A DNA stretch of 43,841 nt from assembly GCA_012837765.1 (NCBI GenBank), contig DUQO01000043.1, forward strand, positions 1-43,841. The letters run 5' to 3'. Numbering within the stretch: position 1 is the first letter of the stretch; the number at the start of each line of letters is the position of its first letter. A program made the position numbers and the translations under genes. The notes under the pieces are model-generated. The model was given only the letters and a program-made list of their open reading frames with translations. It searched no databases and was not told the origin of the DNA. This DNA is from Mollicutes bacterium (GTDB lineage: Bacteria > Bacillota_I > Bacilli_A > RF39 > UBA660). Below, one piece after another: positions 27,162-36,726 of this stretch.

Positions 27162-29339
27162 TTAATCTGTTTCCTCATCAATTTCAGGAGGGGGTTCAAC
27201 TTCTTTTTCATATGAATAGTATTCTATAATCATTGTTTTATTAAGGACATCGTAAATTTGTTTTCCAATTAAGTCTTTAGTTTGAGAAACAACTTTATTA
27301 TTGTCTTCTTCTACTTCTGTTGAAACCTTTTTTAAAGTAATGATAAATGGAAAATATGTTATATTCTTTTTCCATGCATTTACTTCGTTTATTGTTTTAT
27401 CACTAAAATCAGGTATTGTACAAAGTTCATTATCTTTATCTTCTTCGCTTGTACAGTCAATTTTAACGTTTTGAACAGGGTCCTTTTTCTTAATTATGTT
27501 TAATGTAATTCCAGTTGTTTTGTTAACTAATGATAATAATGAGTTAGCAGGAATACTTTGATATGTAATTTGACCTTCTTTATATTTTTCTTCACTTGAT
27601 TCCACAGTGTTAAAATTAATTGTAATGCCTTTACTATTACCCCAATTAGTAGCTTGTTCCTTTGTGTACCCTGTGAAGTCTGGAACTAATTGTATTTTAG
27701 CTTCGTTATAAACGCCGTTCCCAATAATTGGTTCAACATAAGGCGTGTTTATTGAAAAGGAAAAGGTTTTAATAATTGTTGGATTTTTTAGACCAAGATT
27801 GATCTTCATTGCTTCTACAATCTCGTTTAAACTACCCTTATAATATATTTGATTCGACAAGTTTATTTTTGATCTTTCATCATATATATATTGTCCGTAT
27901 GTCTTTAATTGTAACTTTTGAAAAGTTATAACATCACCATCAGCTTGTGATTTAGATATAATACTTTTACCAACATTATAGAAAGACAATATTTGATTGG
28001 TTGTAAGGTTTGTATCCATACTTTTTTCTAGTAAATCTAATATTTCATAAAGTTTATTTATATCTCGAATATCTTTTATTTTATTAGCCAGAGCTCTAAT
28101 TACTAACTGTTGATTTTGTCCACGCACAATGTCGCTTCTTTCACCTTGGTTCCATTGTGGTCCACATGCCTTTGGCCATGTGTGGCGATTTCTAGTAAGT
28201 GCTAAAGCTTGTTCTCCATTTAAGGTTTGTATTCCTTTTTCTACGTATACAGTATTTGCGCCCCACTGACGTCTACTATTTTGTTCACAAAAACTATATG
28301 GAACATCTACTTGAATACCACCAACTGCATCAACTAATTTGACCAGTCCTGTAAAATTTATTTTAACATAGTAATTAATATCTATATTCATAAAGTTCTC
28401 AACTGTTTTTATGACACACGATTCACCACTCCACCCAGAGTGTGTTATCTTATTTTGAATATGATTCTTCATACACATTATAGGTACAAAAGTATCTCTT
28501 GGAATACTTACCATGGTAGCATTTAAGGTTTTAGGGTTAAAAGTTAAAAGCATAATTGTGTCAGCATTAAATGATGTAGGAAGACCTTCTAAATCATCAT
28601 CAGATGATTGAACACCTAATATAAGCATGGTAAAAGGATCTTTAATGCTTACATTGTAATTATTCGAAATGTTTTCTTGTTTTTCCATTACTTTGGTTTT
28701 GGTAATAAGAACTTTTGTTGTTTCGCTAATATTTCCGAAATGTTCAATTGAACCATATGTTGATGCATACTGACTTGATATAAAAATTGCATCGATATTC
28801 TCATCGTATAAATCATTTAGCATCAATATAAAATTATCATATTGTACAAGACTGTTTTTATCAATGTTCTTCTCTTTAATAATTTCTTGACTTATCACAT
28901 AACCTTCGATACTATTAGTATCTTTAATAATTCCTATTTTTTTATTTTTTAAGTTATCAATATCTATATTTGTTTTAGATAGAGCAACTAAACTAGTACC
29001 ATATGTAACTTTACTCTTATTCATGTTGCTGATTGAAGAATAGGCTTTATCGATGTAATGACCACCTATAGTAAATACAATGGTCAAAAGTAAAAAAGGT
29101 ATTGTAAATAAAATAGCATGTTTCTTTTTTCCTTTTTTAATTATTTTGATGGATAGAAAAAAACCTAAAATAATTAGACCAACAATAAAAGCAATACCAC
29201 AAAAACGAAGGGTATCTTCAATACCGTTTAATTTTAATATATTATATATAAGGAAAAGAGAACTAAAACCAAACAAAATTATAGTTAATATAGTTAAACT
29301 TTTCATTACTTTTAAAATACTTATAGTTTTCTTGCTCAT
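27162..29339 (-). CDS. LCP-family protein with solute-binding-like and PASTA-like modules
   Basis: LCP (LytR-CpsA-Psr) enzymes transfer wall teichoic acid or other glycopolymers from lipid carriers to peptidoglycan. This 725-aa protein has three membrane helices near the N-terminus (about 8-88). A module resembling a truncated solute-binding protein follows (about 95-215; KKIGIIKDTNSIEGYVISQE). The LCP domain spans about 235-450, with MVSIPRDTFVP, DAVGGIQVDVP and LTRNRHTWP. Two C-terminal PASTA-like repeats come last (about 545-620 and 640-725; VPDFTGYTKEQATNWGNSKG, IPDFSDKTINEVNAW). PASTA domains bind wall fragments or glycan. Start ATG 29339 is 6 nt after GGAGG. It has its own TTGTAA-17-TATAAT promoter. 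Confidence 0.85.
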   Translation of the reverse strand: MSKKTISILKVMKSLTILTIILFGFSSLFLIYNILKLNGIEDTLRFCGIAFIVGLIILGFFLSIKIIKKGKKKHAILFTIPFLLLTIVFTIGGHYIDKAYSSISNMNKSKVTYGTSLVALSKTNIDIDNLKNKKIGIIKDTNSIEGYVISQEIIKEKNIDKNSLVQYDNFILMLNDLYDENIDAIFISSQYASTYGSIEHFGNISETTKVLITKTKVMEKQENISNNYNVSIKDPFTMLILGVQSSDDDLEGLPTSFNADTIMLLTFNPKTLNATMVSIPRDTFVPIMCMKNHIQNKITHSGWSGESCVIKTVENFMNIDINYYVKINFTGLVKLVDAVGGIQVDVPYSFCEQNSRRQWGANTVYVEKGIQTLNGEQALALTRNRHTWPKACGPQWNQGERSDIVRGQNQQLVIRALANKIKDIRDINKLYEILDLLEKSMDTNLTTNQILSFYNVGKSIISKSQADGDVITFQKLQLKTYGQYIYDERSKINLSNQIYYKGSLNEIVEAMKINLGLKNPTIIKTFSFSINTPYVEPIIGNGVYNEAKIQLVPDFTGYTKEQATNWGNSKGITINFNTVESSEEKYKEGQITYQSIPANSLLSLVNKTTGITLNIIKKKDPVQNVKIDCTSEEDKDNELCTIPDFSDKTINEVNAWKKNITYFPFIITLKKVSTEVEEDNNKVVSQTKDLIGKQIYDVLNKTMIIEYYSYEKEVEPPPEIDEETD

Positions 29340-29361
29340 CTTCAACCTCCATGCCTATATA

Positions 29362-29390
29362 ATTATAAACTAAAAGAAATGTTATTACAA
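29362..29390 (-). promoter_or_regulatory. Promoter of the LCP gene
   Basis: On the minus strand: TTGTAA, a 17-nt spacer and TATAAT, 22 nt upstream of the LCP start. The remainder of the 347-nt divergent gap to rpsJ (29391-29526) holds no gene or clear structure. Confidence 0.7.
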
Positions 29391-29526
29391 TAAATATGTT
29401 TTAAAGTTTACTCATTTCTTCTTATACATATATTATATAATCCAATTATTTCATTGATACCACTAAAAAATGTATTTAACAAAAATTAAAGGGAATGTAT
29501 AAAATGAAGAAATATCATTTTTTCTC

Positions 29527-29556
29527 TTGCATTTCATATAATGTTTTTGGTATAAT
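29527..29556 (+). promoter_or_regulatory. Promoter of the S10-spc-alpha ribosomal protein operon
   Basis: TTGCAT, an 18-nt spacer and TATAAT with an extended TGG (TGGTATAAT). A second TATAAT at 29537-29542 could act as an alternative -10. Transcription should start near 29563. Confidence 0.75.
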
Positions 29557-29563
29557 TAGTTTC

Positions 29564-29686
29564 GTGTGACTGCTTAGATGTGCAAGGTTGCTGATACACC
29601 AGGTTAAGTTGTTCAACTAAACATTGGTTTTTCAGGTAATTTGTACGGAGCAAGTCTATACTAGATATAGGCGAAGGAGGAATATT
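29564..29686 (+). promoter_or_regulatory. Structured 5' leader of rpsJ, probable ribosomal protein autoregulatory element
   Basis: About 123 nt of untranslated leader, GC-richer than the flanking DNA and able to fold. A GTGT/ACAC helix closes the first segment. TTAAGTT/AACTAA form a hairpin within the bracketing CCA/TGG. Just before the Shine-Dalgarno a 7-bp hairpin at 29654-29672 (GTCTATA, CTAGA, TATAGGC) precedes AAGGAGG. Ribosomal protein leaders for S10-type operons usually bind L4 or another encoded protein; which one would act here is not visible. Confidence 0.55.
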
Positions 29687-29992
29687 ATGGCAAGTAAAGT
29701 TCGTATTAAGTTGAAAGCTTATGATCACAGAATTTTAGATCAAGCTGCTATTAAGATTGTAGAATCAGTTAAAAGAACTGGTGGAACAGTTAGTGGTCCA
29801 GTACCATTACCAACTGAAATTCAAAAATATACAATTTTAAGAGCAGTACATAAATACAAAGATTCTCGTGAACAATTTGAAAGAAGAACTCACAAAAGAC
29901 TTATTGACATCAATAATCCAAGCAAGGAAACAATTGAGGGATTAACTCATATTGATTTACCTAGCGGTGTTGATATTGAAATTAAATTATAA
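29687..29992 (+). CDS. rpsJ: 30S ribosomal protein S10
   Basis: A 101-aa S10 (also NusE in antitermination) and the first gene of the supercluster. It starts [20 protein letters not shown] and ends with the typical [12 protein letters not shown]. Upstream in-frame codons from 29624 are part of the leader; AAGGAGG is 6 nt before the ATG. tuf, which often precedes rpsJ in Firmicutes, is not here; instead an LCP gene lies divergently upstream. Confidence 0.97.
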   Translation: MASKVRIKLKAYDHRILDQAAIKIVESVKRTGGTVSGPVPLPTEIQKYTILRAVHKYKDSREQFERRTHKRLIDINNPSKETIEGLTHIDLPSGVDIEIKL

Positions 29993-30012
29993 TAAAAAAT
30001 AGGAGGAAAAAT

Positions 30013-30819
30013 ATGAAAGGAATCTTAGGCCGAAAAATAGGGATGACACAAGTATTTACAGAAGAAGGTAAATTAATTCCTGTAACGGTAATTGAAGCAG
30101 AACCTAATATAGTAACACAAATCAAAAGTAAACAAACTGATGGTTACGATGCAATTCAATTAGGTTTTTCTACAAAAAGAGAAAAGTTAAGTAACAAACC
30201 AGAAAGAGGTCATGTTGCTAAAGCAAACACAACGCCTAAGCGCTTCTTAAGAGAAATTAGAGGTGTCGATATATCAAAATACACATTAGGTCAAGAAATC
30301 AAAGTTGATATTTTTGAAGTAGGTGAAGTAGTTGATGTAACAGGCACTAGTAAAGGCAAAGGTTTTCAAGGTGTTATAAAACGCTATAATTTAGCAAGAG
30401 GACCTATGGGTCACGGATCACAATACCATCGTGGTGTTGGATCAATGGGTAGTATGAGACCTATGCGTGTATTTAAAGGTAAAAAATTACCAGGACATAT
30501 GGGTCATGAAACAGTTACTATTCAAAACCTTGAAGTTGTATCTGTAGATTTAGAAAACAACATTATATTAATTAAGGGAAATGTTCCAGGAGCAAAAAAG
30601 TCATTAGTAATCATTAAAACATCTACTAAAAAGCCAACTGTTAAAAGGGAAGCTCCTAATTTAAAAACTTATGTTGAAGAAGTATCAGAAACTACTGAAC
30701 CAACAGATGAGGTTGTAGTAGAAGATACAGTAACAGAAGAAACAGTTGCAGAAGATGCAAATGAAGATGCTTTAGCTTCAGTAAACGAAGAATCATCACA
30801 AGAAAGCGAAGAACAATAA
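30013..30819 (+). CDS. rplC: 50S ribosomal protein L3 with acidic C-terminal tail
   Basis: L3 helps organise the peptidyl transferase region. The 268-aa product has the standard body through [14 protein letters not shown] (about residue 205), including the central [20 protein letters not shown] segment. About 57 extra residues follow, very rich in Glu, Asp, Thr and Val ([18 protein letters not shown]). The usual length is about 205-215 residues. The tail is in frame, has no stop or frameshift, and the next gene's SD follows it, so it is likely real. SD TAGGAGG precedes the ATG. Confidence 0.95.
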   Translation: MKGILGRKIGMTQVFTEEGKLIPVTVIEAEPNIVTQIKSKQTDGYDAIQLGFSTKREKLSNKPERGHVAKANTTPKRFLREIRGVDISKYTLGQEIKVDIFEVGEVVDVTGTSKGKGFQGVIKRYNLARGPMGHGSQYHRGVGSMGSMRPMRVFKGKKLPGHMGHETVTIQNLEVVSVDLENNIILIKGNVPGAKKSLVIIKTSTKKPTVKREAPNLKTYVEEVSETTEPTDEVVVEDTVTEETVAEDANEDALASVNEESSQESEEQ

Positions 30820-30859
30820 TCACTTTGGTGGTTAGTTTGTGATGAAAGGAGGAAACAAG

Positions 30860-31483
30860 ATGTTAAAAGTAGCTCTTTTAAATATAAAAGGTGAAAAAGT
30901 AAAAGATATAGAGTTAAATGAAAGTATTTTTGGTATTGAACCAAATGATACAGTTATTTATAACGCAGTTGTTTTAGCGAGGGCTTCGTTCAGACAAGGA
31001 ACAGCAAAAGTTAAAACACGTAGTGAAGTTCGTGGTGGTGGCAGAAAGCCATGGCGTCAAAAGAAAACAGGTAACGCTAGACAAGGATCTATTCGTGCTC
31101 CACAATGGAGAGGCGGAGGTATAGTGTTTGGCCCAGCACCTCGTAGCTTCAGCAAAAAAATGAACAAAAAAGAACGCAAGTTAGCTCTTAAATCAGCATT
31201 ATCTTATAAAGTGTCTGATAAGGAATTGATAGTGGTTGATAACTTAGCAATCACTTCTTCAAAAACAAAAGACATGATAGAAGTATTGAATAATTTAAAA
31301 ATTGATAAACCAGCATTAGTTGTTGTCAAGGAATTAACTGATAACCTAATCCTAGGTACAAGAAATTTAGCTGATATTAAAGCTATTACTGCAGAAGAAG
31401 TAAATACATATGATGTACTTGCTTATGATTATTTATTAATAGCAGAAGATGCTATACAAGTATTAGAGGAGGTGCTTGCATAA
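30860..31483 (+). CDS. rplD: 50S ribosomal protein L4
   Basis: A 207-aa L4 that lines the exit tunnel and in E. coli represses this operon. It has the conserved [20 protein letters not shown] loop and the [12 protein letters not shown] segment that extends into the tunnel. The in-frame ATG at 30842 lies upstream of AAAGGAGG, so ATG 30860, 6 nt after that SD, is chosen. The 40-nt gap to rplC is the longest between ribosomal genes here. Confidence 0.95.
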   Translation: MLKVALLNIKGEKVKDIELNESIFGIEPNDTVIYNAVVLARASFRQGTAKVKTRSEVRGGGRKPWRQKKTGNARQGSIRAPQWRGGGIVFGPAPRSFSKKMNKKERKLALKSALSYKVSDKELIVVDNLAITSSKTKDMIEVLNNLKIDKPALVVVKELTDNLILGTRNLADIKAITAEEVNTYDVLAYDYLLIAEDAIQVLEEVLA

Positions 31484-31484
31484 T

Positions 31485-31763
31485 ATGAAAGAATATTTTG
31501 ATATCATAAAGGCGCCAATCATTACTGAAAAAAGTAATAACATTGCATCTGATGATCGTAAATATGTTTTCAAAGTAGATGCAAGGGCAAATAAGACCCA
31601 AATAAAACAAGCGATCGAAAATATATTTAAAGTGAAAGTAGAGTCTGTTAATACGATCAATGTAAAACCTAAGAAAAAAAGAGTTGGTCGTTATGCAGGT
31701 ATGACTAATAAATATAAAAAAGCCATCGTTACTTTAGCTGTAAATAATAAGATCGATCTATAA
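31485..31763 (+). CDS. rplW: 50S ribosomal protein L23
   Basis: A 92-aa L23 that sits at the exit tunnel and docks trigger factor and SRP. It begins [18 protein letters not shown] and has the [19 protein letters not shown] and [15 protein letters not shown] motifs. Start ATG 31485 was chosen by alignment, although its SD (AGGAGG 31467-31472, in the rplD end) is somewhat far; TTG 31476 is the alternative. Confidence 0.94.
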   Translation: MKEYFDIIKAPIITEKSNNIASDDRKYVFKVDARANKTQIKQAIENIFKVKVESVNTINVKPKKKRVGRYAGMTNKYKKAIVTLAVNNKIDL

Positions 31764-31774
31764 GGAGGATGTAT

Positions 31775-32605
31775 ATGCCAGTTAAGAATTATAAACCAAT
31801 TACGCCTGGAAGAAGAGGCATGAGTACTCTTGTAAACACTGAGATTACTAAAAGTACTCCTGAAAAGAGTTTGGTTGTAACAATTACAAAAACAGGCGGT
31901 CGTAATAATCAAGGAAAAATTACTGTAAGACATAGAGGTGGCGGGGCTAAACGTAAATATCGTATTATCGATTTCAAACGTAATAAATTTAATGTTGAAG
32001 GAACCGTTACTGCTATTGAATATGATCCAAACAGAACAGCAAATATAGCTCTTATTACATATAAAGATGGTGAAAAAAGATACATCTTAGCACCATTAAA
32101 TATTAAAATAGGAGACAAAATTATTAGTAGTGACAATGCTGATATTAAAATTGGTAATTCATTACCACTAATGAACATACCAGTAGGTACTACTATTCAT
32201 AATATTGAATTAAAGCCTGGTAAGGGCGGTGAATTAGCTAGATCAGCTGGTAGTAGTGCTCAAATCTTAGGACGCGAAGGTAAATACGTTTTAGTAAGAC
32301 TAAAAAGTGGAGAAATGCGTAATATTCTAGGAACTTGCCGCGCAACTATAGGTGAAGTAGGTAATACTGATTACGAATTAGTAAAAATAGGTAAAGCAGG
32401 TCGTGCACGTAATATGGGTATAAGACCAACTGTTCGTGGTTCAGTTATGAACCCTAATGATCACCCTCATGGTGGTGGTGAAGGTAAGGCTCCAATAGGA
32501 CGCGCTCAACCAATGACACCTTGGGGTAAACCAGCTTTAGGATTAAAGACACGTAAAAACAAAAAAGCTTCATCAAAGCTAATTGTTAAACGTCGTACTA
32601 AATAA
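31775..32605 (+). CDS. rplB: 50S ribosomal protein L2
   Basis: A 276-aa L2, needed for peptidyl transferase activity and subunit association. It has the N-terminal [35 protein letters not shown], and the C-terminal [20 protein letters not shown] containing the conserved His. An earlier ATG at 31769 directly abuts AAGGAGG, so ATG 31775 is used. Length is normal. Confidence 0.96.
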   Translation: MPVKNYKPITPGRRGMSTLVNTEITKSTPEKSLVVTITKTGGRNNQGKITVRHRGGGAKRKYRIIDFKRNKFNVEGTVTAIEYDPNRTANIALITYKDGEKRYILAPLNIKIGDKIISSDNADIKIGNSLPLMNIPVGTTIHNIELKPGKGGELARSAGSSAQILGREGKYVLVRLKSGEMRNILGTCRATIGEVGNTDYELVKIGKAGRARNMGIRPTVRGSVMNPNDHPHGGGEGKAPIGRAQPMTPWGKPALGLKTRKNKKASSKLIVKRRTK

Positions 32606-32620
32606 AGAAAGGGTGAAATA

Positions 32621-32884
32621 ATGGCAAGAAGTATTAAAAAGGGACCTTATGTTTTTGATAGGCTACTAGCTAAAATCGAAAAGTTAAATGCAGAAAATAA
32701 AAAAGAAGTCATCAAAACATATTCTCGTAGATCAACAATTTTTCCATCTTTTGTCGGACATACAATTGCAGTACATAACGGGAAGGAATTTATACCTGTT
32801 TATATTACTGAGGATATGGTTGGTCATAAATTAGGTGAATTTTCACCAACACGTAAATTCACTGGACATGGCGGAAATAAATAA
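32621..32884 (+). CDS. rpsS: 30S ribosomal protein S19
   Basis: An 87-aa S19 of the head of the 30S subunit. It starts [16 protein letters not shown] and has [20 protein letters not shown] and [26 protein letters not shown] lies 6 nt upstream. The end is separated from rplV by 29 nt. Confidence 0.96.
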   Translation: MARSIKKGPYVFDRLLAKIEKLNAENKKEVIKTYSRRSTIFPSFVGHTIAVHNGKEFIPVYITEDMVGHKLGEFSPTRKFTGHGGNK

Positions 32885-32913
32885 GTTTGGTATTATTCGG
32901 AAGGAGGACTACT

Positions 32914-33252
32914 ATGGAAGTACGTGCGATAGCTAAAGGTGTTAGAATATCAGCTGACAAAGCTAGACTTACTATGAATCTTATTCGTGGTAAGAGCGTT
33001 ATAGAAGCTCGTAATATATTAAAAAATTTACATAATAAAGCTTCTAGAATTATCATAAAAGTATTAGATTCTGCTGTTGCAAATGCAGAAAACAATAATG
33101 GATTAAAAAGAGAAAATTTATATATTCACAAATGTCACATAGATGAAGGCTCTGTTATAAAAAGAGTAATAATAGATTCAAGAGGTCATACTGGCCGTAA
33201 CGATCACAAAACTAGTCATATAACAATTGTTGTGGCTGAAAAACAAGTATAG
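32914..33252 (+). CDS. rplV: 50S ribosomal protein L22
   Basis: A 112-aa L22 with [19 protein letters not shown] at the start and the tunnel hairpin region ([16 protein letters not shown]). The frame is open from 32887, but AAGGAGG supports the ATG at 32914. It is followed by rpsC after 13 nt. Confidence 0.96.
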   Translation: MEVRAIAKGVRISADKARLTMNLIRGKSVIEARNILKNLHNKASRIIIKVLDSAVANAENNNGLKRENLYIHKCHIDEGSVIKRVIIDSRGHTGRNDHKTSHITIVVAEKQV

Positions 33253-33265
33253 GGAGGTGTATCTG

Positions 33266-33949
33266 ATGGGTCAAAAAGTTAGTCCGATTGGACTTAGAAT
33301 AGGTATAAATAAAGATTGGCAAGCTAAATGGTACGCACCTAAAAATGAAGTTGGTGCTACATTAAAAAAAGATATTAAGATTCGTGAATTTTTAAATGAA
33401 CGATTAAAAGATGCTGCTATATCGGACATTATTATTGAAAGAAGAAAAAATAATACTGAAATCCTTCTTCACACTGCTAAGCCAGGTATCGTTATTGGAC
33501 ATGGGGGATCAGAAATTGAAAAATTAAAGAAGGAACTAACAGCATTGATCGGCGAAAATATTAGAATTTCAATTATTGAAATAAAGAAACCAGATTTAGT
33601 AGCTCAAATAGTAGCAGATAATATTGCACGTCAAATAGAGGGTAGAGTATCTTTTCGTATAGCTCAAAAACGCGCTATTAGAAACACTATGAAAGCCGGT
33701 GCTAAAGGTATTAAGACACTTGTATCTGGTCGCTTAGGTGGAGCTGAAATGGCTCGTAGCGAAGGCTATACTGAGGGAACCATTCCTCTACATACTTTAA
33801 GAGCTAATGTTGATTATGCAACAAGTGAAGCACATACAACATTTGGTCTTATTGGTGTAAAGGTATGGATCTATAAAGGTGAAATTCTCCCAAGCAAGCA
33901 AAAAAAGGGAGGTAATAACAATGTTGATGCCAAAAAGAACGAAATATAG
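33266..33949 (+). CDS. rpsC: 30S ribosomal protein S3
   Basis: A 227-aa S3 with an N-terminal KH type II domain ([20 protein letters not shown]) and the C-terminal domain ([20 protein letters not shown]). AGGGAGGTG precedes ATG 33266; the longer open frame starting at 33227 lies in rplV. Its end overlaps the rplP start by 29 nt in another frame, which implies translational coupling. Confidence 0.96.
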   Translation: MGQKVSPIGLRIGINKDWQAKWYAPKNEVGATLKKDIKIREFLNERLKDAAISDIIIERRKNNTEILLHTAKPGIVIGHGGSEIEKLKKELTALIGENIRISIIEIKKPDLVAQIVADNIARQIEGRVSFRIAQKRAIRNTMKAGAKGIKTLVSGRLGGAEMARSEGYTEGTIPLHTLRANVDYATSEAHTTFGLIGVKVWIYKGEILPSKQKKGGNNNVDAKKNEI

Positions 33950-34352
33950 AAGACCTCATCGTATTAGATATGAAGGTAAAGCAAAAGGAAACACAAAATT
34001 ACAATTTGGTGATTATGGTTTAATGGCAAAAGAAGGTGCTTGGATTACATCTAATCAAATTGAAGCAGCTCGTGTAGCTATGAATCGTTATATGCAACGA
34101 GGTGGTAAAGTGTGGGTAAATATATTCCCTCATTTAGCACTAACAAAAAAACCTCTTGAAACTCGTATGGGTAAAGGAAAAGGTGCACCTGAAAGTTGGG
34201 TTGCTGTTGTAAAAGAAGGCAAAATTATGTTTGAAGTAGCAGGAGTATCTGAACCCGTTGCAAGAGAAGCATTAAGATTAGCAATGCACAAATTGCCAAT
34301 TAAATGTAAGTTTATAAAAAAGGAAACTGGTGGTGAAAGCAATGAAGGTTAA
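33921..34352 (+). CDS. rplP: 50S ribosomal protein L16
   Basis: A 143-aa L16 near the A-site tRNA elbow. It starts [19 protein letters not shown], the canonical L16 N-terminus, with GGGAGG inside rpsC as SD. A further in-frame start at 33879 is ruled out by this. The [19 protein letters not shown] segment is present. It ends inside rpmC (11-nt overlap). Confidence 0.96.
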   Translation: MLMPKRTKYRRPHRIRYEGKAKGNTKLQFGDYGLMAKEGAWITSNQIEAARVAMNRYMQRGGKVWVNIFPHLALTKKPLETRMGKGKGAPESWVAVVKEGKIMFEVAGVSEPVAREALRLAMHKLPIKCKFIKKETGGESNEG

Positions 34353-34539
34353 TGAAATTAGAAACTTAACCACTGAGGAAATTATTAAAAAAATAGATGA
34401 AACAAAGGAAGAATTGTTTAATTTACGTTTTAAACAGGCTAGCGGGAGTTTAGAAAAGCCTCATCGCATAAACGAATTAAGAAAATTAATTGCGAGAGCT
34501 AAAACGGTCATTCGTGAACGTGAACTAAAGAAAGATTGA
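34342..34539 (+). CDS. rpmC: 50S ribosomal protein L29
   Basis: A 65-aa L29 near the tunnel exit. [20 protein letters not shown] and the [16 protein letters not shown] helix-turn are typical. GTG codons at 34330 and 34333 are in frame, but they are part of the ribosome-binding stretch (GGTGGTGA) and the ATG at 34342 fits both spacing and family. Confidence 0.93.
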   Translation: MKVNEIRNLTTEEIIKKIDETKEELFNLRFKQASGSLEKPHRINELRKLIARAKTVIRERELKKD

Positions 34540-34553
34540 GGTGTTAAGTCCTA

Positions 34554-34808
34554 ATGAAAAAGAAAAATCAAATAATTGGTAAAGTAATAAGCGATAAAAA
34601 TGACAAAACAATTACAGTTGTTGTAGAAACATATCGTAAAGATAGTTTATATGGTAAACGTGTTAAATACACGAAGAAATATACAGCTCATGATGAAGCT
34701 AATGTTGCTAAAGTAGGCGACAAGGTTTTACTTGAAGAAACTAGACCATTATCTAAAATGAAACGCTTTCGTTTAGTTAAAGTTTTAGAAAAAGCTGTAA
34801 TTCTATAA
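34554..34808 (+). CDS. rpsQ: 30S ribosomal protein S17
   Basis: An 84-aa S17 that binds early in 30S assembly. It has [19 protein letters not shown], the [13 protein letters not shown] loop, and a [20 protein letters not shown] segment. It is preceded by a weak SD (GAGGTG) in the gap after rpmC. Confidence 0.95.
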   Translation: MKKKNQIIGKVISDKNDKTITVVVETYRKDSLYGKRVKYTKKYTAHDEANVAKVGDKVLLEETRPLSKMKRFRLVKVLEKAVIL

Positions 34809-34840
34809 TCTTATAAACTCTTAAGGAGGAGGTATTTAAT

Positions 34841-35209
34841 ATGGTTCAGCAAGAAAGTCGTTTAAAAGTAGCTGATAACTCAGGGGCTCGTGAACTTTTA
34901 GTAATTAGAGTTCTTGGAGGAAGTAAAGTAAGATCAGCAAATATAGGAGATGTTGTTGTTGGTACAGTCAAAAAAGCGCTTCCAAATGGAACTATCAAAG
35001 ATGGTAAAGTCGTTAAAGCGGTTATCGTTAGAACCAAACAAGGTGTTAGAAGAGATGATGGTTCATATATAAAATTTGATGATAATGCTTGCGTTATCAT
35101 CAAAGATGACAAAACACCAGTAGGTACGCGTATCTTTGGTCCTGTTGCTCGCGAATTACGCGATAAAGAATATATGAAAATTGTATCTCTAGCAACAGAA
35201 GTGTTATAG
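34841..35209 (+). CDS. rplN: 50S ribosomal protein L14
   Basis: A 122-aa L14 at the subunit interface; starts [19 protein letters not shown] and ends with [25 protein letters not shown] is the strongest SD in the neighbourhood, and a 32-nt gap separates it from rpsQ. Confidence 0.96.
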   Translation: MVQQESRLKVADNSGARELLVIRVLGGSKVRSANIGDVVVGTVKKALPNGTIKDGKVVKAVIVRTKQGVRRDDGSYIKFDDNACVIIKDDKTPVGTRIFGPVARELRDKEYMKIVSLATEVL

Positions 35210-35219
35210 GAGGTGTCTT

Positions 35220-35531
35220 ATGAAATTTAAAACAGGAGATAAAGTAAAAATCATTGCTGGTAAAGATAAAGGTAATATAGGTCGTATCAGCAAAGTATTA
35301 AGAAAAGAAAACAAGGTTATTGTTGACGGTCTTAATTTAGTAAAAAAACACATAAAACCTAATGCTAATAATCAAACTGGTGGCATCGTTTCTGTCGAAG
35401 CTCCAATTGATGCATCTAACGTTATGTTTTATGATGACAAAACAAACAAAGTAACTCGCAAAAGAGTAGATAATAAAGATAAAGACGCAAAAAAAGCTGC
35501 CCCTAAAAAGGCTAATAGTAAAAAAGACTAG
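35220..35531 (+). CDS. rplX: 50S ribosomal protein L24
   Basis: A 103-aa L24 with the KOW motif in FKTGDKVKIIAGKDKGNIG, an assembly initiator protein. The last 20 residues form a lysine/alanine-rich tail (DKDAKKAAPKKANSKKD) beyond the usual fold. SD AGGAGG overlaps the end of rplN. Confidence 0.95.
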   Translation: MKFKTGDKVKIIAGKDKGNIGRISKVLRKENKVIVDGLNLVKKHIKPNANNQTGGIVSVEAPIDASNVMFYDDKTNKVTRKRVDNKDKDAKKAAPKKANSKKD

Positions 35532-35546
35532 AGAAGGAGGGTAATT

Positions 35547-36086
35547 ATGAACCACCTAAAAGAGAAGTATAAAAAAGAGGTTATTCCTAGTTTAACAAAT
35601 AAATTTAAATATAAAACAGTAATGGAAGTTCCTAAGATCGAAAAAATTGTTATCAATATTGGTGTAGGAGATGCTGTAGCTAATAGTAAATTGTTGGAAG
35701 CGGCATTACGTGATCTAGAACTTATTTCAGGTGCTAAGCCAGTGGTTACGAAAGCTAAAAAATCAATTGCTGGGTTTAAGTTAAGAACTGGTATGCCGAT
35801 TGGTTGTAAAGTTACTTTAAGAGATAAAGAAATGTATACTTTCCTAGAAAAATTAATTAGAGTTGTGCTACCTCGCGTTCGTGACTTTAGAGGTTTATCG
35901 CCTAAATCATTTGACGGCAGAGGGAATTATACAATAGGTATAACAGAACAACTAATTTTTCCAGAAATAATTTATGATGATGTCGTTAAGGTTCGTGGTA
36001 TGGATATCAATATTGTTACTACGGCTAAAACGGATGAAGAAGCATTACAATTATTAATCGATATGGGTGTTCCTTTTAGAAAATAA
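35547..36086 (+). CDS. rplE: 50S ribosomal protein L5
   Basis: A 179-aa L5 that binds 5S rRNA and tRNA at the P site. It has [40 protein letters not shown], and [30 protein letters not shown] is 7 nt upstream. Confidence 0.96.
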   Translation: MNHLKEKYKKEVIPSLTNKFKYKTVMEVPKIEKIVINIGVGDAVANSKLLEAALRDLELISGAKPVVTKAKKSIAGFKLRTGMPIGCKVTLRDKEMYTFLEKLIRVVLPRVRDFRGLSPKSFDGRGNYTIGITEQLIFPEIIYDDVVKVRGMDINIVTTAKTDEEALQLLIDMGVPFRK

Positions 36087-36096
36087 GGAGGATAAA

Positions 36097-36282
36097 ATGG
36101 CAAAAAAAAGTTTAATTATCAAGGCTAAAAGACCTAAAAAGTTTAAAGTACGTGAATATACTAGATGCGAACGTTGTGGCAGACCACGCGCTGTTATGAG
36201 TGATTTTAACTTATGTCGCATTTGTTTTAGAGAACTTGCGTATAAAGGACAAATTCCAGGAATTAAAAAGTCTAGTTGGTAG
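36097..36282 (+). CDS. rpsN: 30S ribosomal protein S14, zinc type
   Basis: A 61-aa S14 of the short type (S14 type Z). Two CxxC pairs, RCERCGRP and LCRICFRE, form the zinc ribbon. Open frame upstream to 36067 is within rplE; TAAGGAGG fits ATG 36097. This zinc type is the housekeeping form in Firmicutes. Confidence 0.95.
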   Translation: MAKKSLIIKAKRPKKFKVREYTRCERCGRPRAVMSDFNLCRICFRELAYKGQIPGIKKSSW

Positions 36283-36303
36283 AAAAATGGAAGGAGGATA
36301 TTT

Positions 36304-36702
36304 ATGGTAGTAACCGATCCAATCGCAGATATGCTAACAAGAATTCGTAACGCTAATCAAATGCGTTATAAAGAAGTATCAATGCCTAATTCAAGATTAA
36401 AACATGAGATCGCTAAAATTTTAAAAAGCGAAGGTTTCATTCAAAGTTATAAAGTTGAAAAAGGCGATGTTCAAGATAACTTAATTTTGATATTAAAATA
36501 TGGTCAAAAGAAAGAAAGAGTAATAACTGGCTTAAAGAGAATATCTAAACCAGGATTACGTGTATATGCTAAAGCAGATGAAATTCCTACCGTTTTAAAC
36601 GGTTTAGGTATTGCTATTATTTCAACATCAAAAGGTTTAATGACAAATAAACAAGCTCAAAAAGAACGTTTAGGTGGAGAAGTTTTAGCATACATTTGGT
36701 AA
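36304..36702 (+). CDS. rpsH: 30S ribosomal protein S8
   Basis: A 132-aa S8, a primary 16S rRNA binder and in E. coli the spc-operon repressor. It starts [19 protein letters not shown] and ends with the [20 protein letters not shown] motif and IW. SD GAAGGAGG precedes the ATG. Confidence 0.96.
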   Translation: MVVTDPIADMLTRIRNANQMRYKEVSMPNSRLKHEIAKILKSEGFIQSYKVEKGDVQDNLILILKYGQKKERVITGLKRISKPGLRVYAKADEIPTVLNGLGIAIISTSKGLMTNKQAQKERLGGEVLAYIW

Positions 36703-36726
36703 CAATTACATAAGGAGGAGTTAAAT

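Noticed and set aside
29504-29569. Short open frame (21 codons) upstream of rpsJ with an AAAGGG-like site
   Set aside because: It runs through the rpsJ promoter (-35 and -10) and ends at the transcript start, so it cannot be a leader peptide of that transcript.
33921-33949. Overlap of rpsC and rplP as a possible frameshift
   Set aside because: Both proteins have complete family ends and starts, with a good SD for rplP inside rpsC; ordinary overlapping genes.
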